A DNA stretch of 64,000 bases from positions 17,502,256-17,566,255 of the forward strand of contig JASFXZ010000001.1 in assembly GCA_032209605.1 (NCBI GenBank), read 5' to 3'. Within the stretch, counting starts at the first letter, position 1; each line of letters opens with the position of its first letter. A program made the translations under genes and the position numbers. The notes under the pieces are model-generated. The model was not told the DNA's origin. It saw only the letters and a list, made by a program, of their open reading frames with translations, and searched no databases. This stretch comes from Mactromeris polynyma. Its lineage: Eukaryota > Mollusca > Bivalvia > Venerida > Mactridae. Below, one piece after another: positions 59,260 to 64,000 of the stretch.

Positions 59260-60580
59260 AACTAATTAGGTTACCAAGTAAGTAGGTTGCTTCAAGACAT
59301 ATCAGATAAATAAAATGAGAATGACTTACAAACTCCTGTATAGACAAAGAACAATGAGGGATGATGTGGAATAATCATACCGTGACTGTCACTAGATCCT
59401 GAAGTTCATCATACAATTCAAATATTACATATCTGTAAGTACGGTACTCCCGTAACCCCAGACTCTAGCGGTACGTAACCTAGACATTGCCTTCCAAAAA
59501 TATGTCTGACAATATTTGAGATAATTACATTTAAAACAAGAGCACTGACTATCGCAAATTACGCCCGCTCTACGGTTATATCAGTGCAGTGAAAACAAAT
59601 CAGTTTAATTATTTTGTTATAAGACAAATGTGATGTAACTTCTATAATTAAAGATCGAGGTACTGATCGAGCGATATGAATATGTGTATGATAAAATCGG
59701 TACGTCAGCAGATTTAACTAAAAATGTTGTACAAATGTAAATTATTTGTACATCGATAAAAAAAACCTCAGGGCGATATGTGTGAATTTAAGTCCGTTAC
59801 CGACATTACTTCAGTTATTAATCAAGCCGGCTGATACAGAAATATTTAATATAACTATATCTAGTATTATTAAAATAATATATTTAGTATTATTAAAATA
59901 GAGTATTTGAGGATGGCTTTATATGGAAAATTGCGCAGGATAAGTAAGTGTCAGTTTATTGAAAATTTGTGGTGATAATTATATAATTATATACATCGTA
60001 AATTATTCAAATGCTTATTGACAATATAATCATAAAGGCATACCGAAAACTCAATAATATTATGCATAACCTTTAGAAATATAACATATATAAATTTATA
60101 AAATAATAAACGCGCATATAGAAATATAAGTTAAAGAATAAATTCTGTTTAATTCAATACGATTTATAGAATTTGAATTGACACTAAGATATTTTTTATT
60201 TACATCATAAACAATCCTAACATGATTTTTAATATGTTTGTTTATTTCTCAATACATTAGACTTTACAGTCTATAAGTAAACAACATTAATAAATATACT
60301 CAAACGCAAAAGAAAGTGTGCAGATTTTCTGATTATTTTAATTCTACAAAGTGTAAAGTTGTCAGATTTGTAACATACGAATATCGGTCGTTACGGTTTA
60401 TAGCAACAACAAAAAATCAATAAAAGTATGGCTAGTTATTACGTAATAGCCCGAATTGCGATTTTGCAGAATTTCCACGAGGAACATGTATACACAAGTA
60501 CAAGTGGCCAAACTTGTTTTCTCTACATTATTTTACACACAACAGTGCAAAATCACTGTAGATTTAGAAAATTTATAACA
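59260..60580. other. Intergenic, nothing supported
   Basis: Very AT-rich between 59800 and 60420. A short GAGCACTGACTATCGCAAAT-type segment near 59540 may be another repeat edge. Confidence 0.35.
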
Positions 60581-60587
60581 AAGAATA

Positions 60588-60818
60588 TTGCCACGACTAC
60601 TGGAACGTCAGCGTATTGACGCCTTAATGATGCTGGTCAGAGGTGACTCAGTCGCTTCAGGTTCACGGGCACTTAACTGCCATAGAAACACTATAATCAA
60701 GTTACGTGATAGGTTTATGCAAACGGGTACTATTGCCGACCTTCGCCGATCCGGCAGGCCACGCGTGTCTGGCGTCAGACTGGAACGTTACATTGTATTA
60801 TTAGTATCAAATACATAA
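60588..60818 (+). pseudogene. Truncated Tc1/mariner-like transposase, N-terminal helix-turn-helix
   Basis: The frame gives MPRLLERQRIDALMMLVRGD, then SRALNCHRNTIIKLRDRF and TGTIADLRRSGRPRV. This is the DNA-binding helix-turn-helix and GRPR hinge typical of Tc1-like transposases. The catalytic DDE part is absent; the frame ends soon after VSGVRLERYI. No terminal repeats were located. A dead fragment. Confidence 0.75.
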
Positions 60819-60829
60819 AGGGTAAAGGG

Positions 60830-61885
60830 ACTCTCTACTTTGTTATCCTTGGTATTAAAGAAACATGGTTTGAATTATAACTTATATATGTATAAGTATT
60901 AAGAATTTGTTTCGCCAGATAACAATACACATTTGGTACACCGAAAAAAGTATATATGTCGATCTGTTGGTACTATGTGCGTCTTCGTTCTTGGTACATC
61001 TGTTCAATGACATCACTGTGGATGACGGTAACGTAAAGCACTGAACTTCAGCATTCAACTCCATGTTACTGCCAATCCCTTAAAGGGGTCGATCCCTCAG
61101 TTATAAAGCTGTATAAATACATGTATAATATTGGTCCCAGGTAAAACTGCCGACATCAGCATGTGAAGAACACTGGTAATGCCAAAATGACGTCATATAT
61201 ATTTCAGGCAGTGTCAAGGACATTGTAAATAACTGTTGTTGGAAAATAAAATGCTTGAAACATGTTAAAGCGGCATGACATTTTCTTCTTCTCTAATACA
61301 TGCATAATACGGCTTTCTACTTGATATCGACACGCTTCTGAACCGAAAGTAGCCTATTTTTAGACATCAAAACGAAAGTAGGATTTTTCTGTGACCTTGT
61401 TTAGAATTCTGACAAAACAAATCGGAGAGAAATTTCTCCGAAAAGGACAAACATGGACATCAAAAAGGTTCTTCATACGCGTTTCATTCCGGAGATTTCC
61501 AGAGACACTAGCATATGCTTAGAGCAAAGTATATTTCGGCAATTAGATTTTCAGTGAGGTAAAACAGTGCTTGAACCCCGCAATCCCTTGTAATAATTGA
61601 TATTTTTAATGACGAGGTTCTATTGTCATTGAAAATGAGTTAAAGCATAATATCTACCTCTTCGACATAGTATCAAACTATCCTTTCATGCTATTATTAA
61701 GCTAGGTTTATGGAAACTCGGTAAGCTTTAAGATTGCATTAATCTACCATCTTATGAAAATGTTGAATATTTTTTCTGATATAGTATACGATGCGTACCA
61801 ACTCTGTTAGAATTGTTACCTCTAACAAACAATGAGCGGATTACTTTCTTTCTTTGAGTTGTCTCCCTTGCATTGTAACGCAGAA
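60830..61885. other. Intergenic, nothing supported
   Basis: No gene, RNA or clear repeat seen. Confidence 0.4.
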
Positions 61886-61892
61886 ACTAGAA

Positions 61893-62040
61893 AAGAGAGA
61901 ATAAGTAGCTACAGGGAACGCCACATACATAAGACAGTGCCTCCCCACACAGTCCTCCGGGGGAAAACAACAATCCATAAAACATAAAGCCCTTAAGGAG
62001 GTTAAAGGGCGACATACTTAATCAACGAGGACAATGAAGG
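61893..62040 (-). repeat. Dispersed repeat family Y, copy 5
   Basis: AGAGAATAAGTAGCTACAGG, GAACGCCACATACATAAGAC and AGTGCCTCCCC match the copy at 3060 closely, in the same orientation. Confidence 0.75.
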
Positions 62041-62049
62041 AGGGGGGAC

Positions 62050-63080
62050 TAATGGATAGAAAATATCACAGGACAAATCAAAACAGCTGGCAGCAATAGG
62101 CCGAAACTGTGCAGGAAATAACCTAAACAATATATATAGTGACATAATTGCACAGGGGAAAGGGAAATATAAAATGCATTCAAAACAGAAACAGAAATAA
62201 TAACCATACTGCGAATTACAGCCTTGGAACTGTCAGTAAATTATTGGGGGTTTAAATCGATTTAACTGCTGGCTAGTCTCGCGCTTAATCGCTATATGGC
62301 CATTGATTTCCAACATATATGCATAAATTTACTAAGTATATTGTGTTTTTGTATCAACAGAATGTTATAACGTGAATAAATTATGGCATTATAGACCCAT
62401 ACAGACTCTAGGTTTCTAGAAATACAAATTCAAATAATTACCAAAAACTGAAATAAATAGCCCCTTTTAAAGTTTCCAATGATTGTCGAGTTGTTACGAA
62501 GTTGTTCACATTTTAGTGTGACGCGTACAATACGTCGAGGCTTAATTCAGTCATATAATACCAAAACGTTATTGGTGACATTTCATTGTAACCATTCATT
62601 ACTGAATGCACTCATACAAGTTTTCATGCGTTATAAAACGCACCCTTCTTGTTAAATCAATAAACACAGCCACTCCAAAGCGACCCTCTCTTGCGCAACA
62701 AGCTCTTCAGCAACAAAATCAGGTTTTCCTGTACAAGCAAAATACTACCAAGTTCACCTCCCTATAGCAATAACCTCCCAACACATGAATATTTCTCTGG
62801 AGAGGTTATGTTGTAGTCACGACTAACCTTCTATCACAGAAGGTAGGATACAAAGGTCATTAACCAACAACCATCCCTTTCTACGTTGATAGCATCTTAC
62901 TTATCTTTATGTGCATCAGTAGAGCTACATTTCCTATCGTTACGTGGGTGTGACGAATCATTCATTATTGAATATCACCTGCGATACTGAGTGTTAATTT
63001 CCAGTGATAAAGCTCTGTCTTCTATAAATGTAACAGGCTAATAATTCGCGATTTTATTGTAGTAATTACTAGTACAATAA
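62050..63080. other. Intergenic, nothing supported
   Basis: No open frame with domain or splice support. Confidence 0.4.
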
Positions 63081-63082
63081 TT

Positions 63083-63135
63083 GTCTGGTTTTAGAGCGGG
63101 TGGTCAAGGGTTCGATCCTCGTACATAACCAAAAC
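63083..63135 (+). mobile_element. tRNA-derived SINE fragment
   Basis: GTGGTCAAGGGTTCGATCCTC has a good B box with little else of a tRNA. Confidence 0.35.
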
Positions 63136-63845
63136 ACCGACTGTTTCCTTTCAGAGATTGTCACATTCACTAGCATGTCCCTCGTAAAAATGGTATTCCG
63201 GAAGAAAGTTGAAAGTGAAAAGTCTTTTGTCTTGCATTATATACCATGTCGTGTATTTACTTCAGTGATATAAAAATATTTTCGTCGACAAGGATAGCAT
63301 TCTATAGCACATATGTAAACACATACCACACATTAATAACATAATAAAATGTAATGCCGCTTTGAAATGACTGCGTTGGTGGACGCCTTCAGAATAAGGC
63401 GACCTCATAAATATACATAACTAGATAGTCCCGCCCATTCGCACACAACTTGTCAATATTGAGGACACATACGCGAATGTTTTTCTTTTTTTTCTCGTAA
63501 AATTATTGGTTATTATTATTTAACCTTATGTATTGTAACACAGACATACATTACAAAACAAATATGTTGCTATTTATTGGAAGCTAATATCAATGTGTTC
63601 TGAAACTGTGAACTTTCACAATGTTTCAATCACTAATGATTTAAGTTGCCTCTTAAACTGTGTCCAGCAATTTAAAAACATAAAACACATCTTGAATATT
63701 TTTTGTAGTTTTCACTTATGTGCGTTGTGAGCAATAGTCCAGCACATTTCCTTACATATGTAAATACGAAGCGTATCGTTACAATAACGTAAGATAATGC
63801 GTATTGGTATCTTGTGAATCAATAACTGCTTTCAAAGGAACTCAG

Positions 63846-63994
63846 ATCGATCGCTGCCTATTGACGGACAGACCGCACGCCGCATGCAAACCGATGGAAT
63901 TGATGTAAAAATGTTAAACAACATTTACTGGTCCACAGATGATGATGTTTCGCTTGGAGATGAACGCAATTATTTGTCGAAAGGATTTTCTTGA
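63846..63994 (+). other. Possible terminal exon of an unknown gene
   Basis: After an acceptor-like GGAACTCAG an open frame of about 48 codons runs to TGA. It has protein-like, mixed composition (LPIDGQTARRMQTDGIDVKM, then YWSTDDDVSLGDERNYLSKG) unlike the AT-biased chance frames nearby. An alternative acceptor ends at 63837. No upstream partner exon was identified and no family is recognised. Confidence 0.3.
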
Positions 63995-64000
63995 TAGGAT

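Overview
The window is AT-rich animal genomic DNA, most likely from a bivalve mollusc, perhaps a pteriomorph such as a pearl oyster. This rests on short-exon, GT-AG spliced genes, three secreted Gly/Tyr-rich proteins of the shematrin (shell matrix) type, many tRNA-derived SINEs and MITEs, and a degenerate tandem repeat of a kind I associate with bivalve genomes. I see no bacterial, organellar or viral gene block. Gene models were built by hand from splice sites and reading-frame continuity and have no transcript support.

Layout. 0.8-8.2 kb: two shematrin-like genes on the minus strand, each with a TATA box and a 5' UTR intron. 8.6-19.4 kb: mostly repeats, plus a two-exon gene (13332-15223, minus) for a small secreted protein of unknown function; its intron carries a 0.8 kb minisatellite. 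19490-29216 (minus): a complete 14-exon ALG8 gene (522 codons), encoding the ER glucosyltransferase that adds the second glucose to the N-glycan precursor. 29268-35636: a 6.4 kb DNA transposon, apparently intact, with 28 bp perfect terminal inverted repeats, an 880-codon transposase-like ORF and an array of subterminal GTAAGGTTCGTTAC-type motifs. It begins only 51 bp upstream of the ALG8 start codon. 36144-36788 (plus): a third shematrin-like gene with an aberrant C-terminus.

39326-50145 (plus): a 12-exon gene for a type I membrane receptor: signal peptide, one EGF-like repeat, a fucolectin/F5-8C-like lectin domain, seven more EGF-like repeats, a transmembrane helix and a short tail. Every internal junction is phase 1. 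53167-56621 (plus): a 4-exon Reeler-domain protein with a probable GPI-attachment tail. 56.6-64 kb: gene-poor, with a truncated Tc1-like transposase and a few possible isolated exons.

The genes do not form one pathway. Themes are secretion and the cell surface (shell-type matrix proteins, a glycan-assembly enzyme, a lectin/EGF receptor, a Reeler protein) and heavy remodelling by mobile elements. The most notable system is the 6.4 kb transposon and its insertion just upstream of ALG8.
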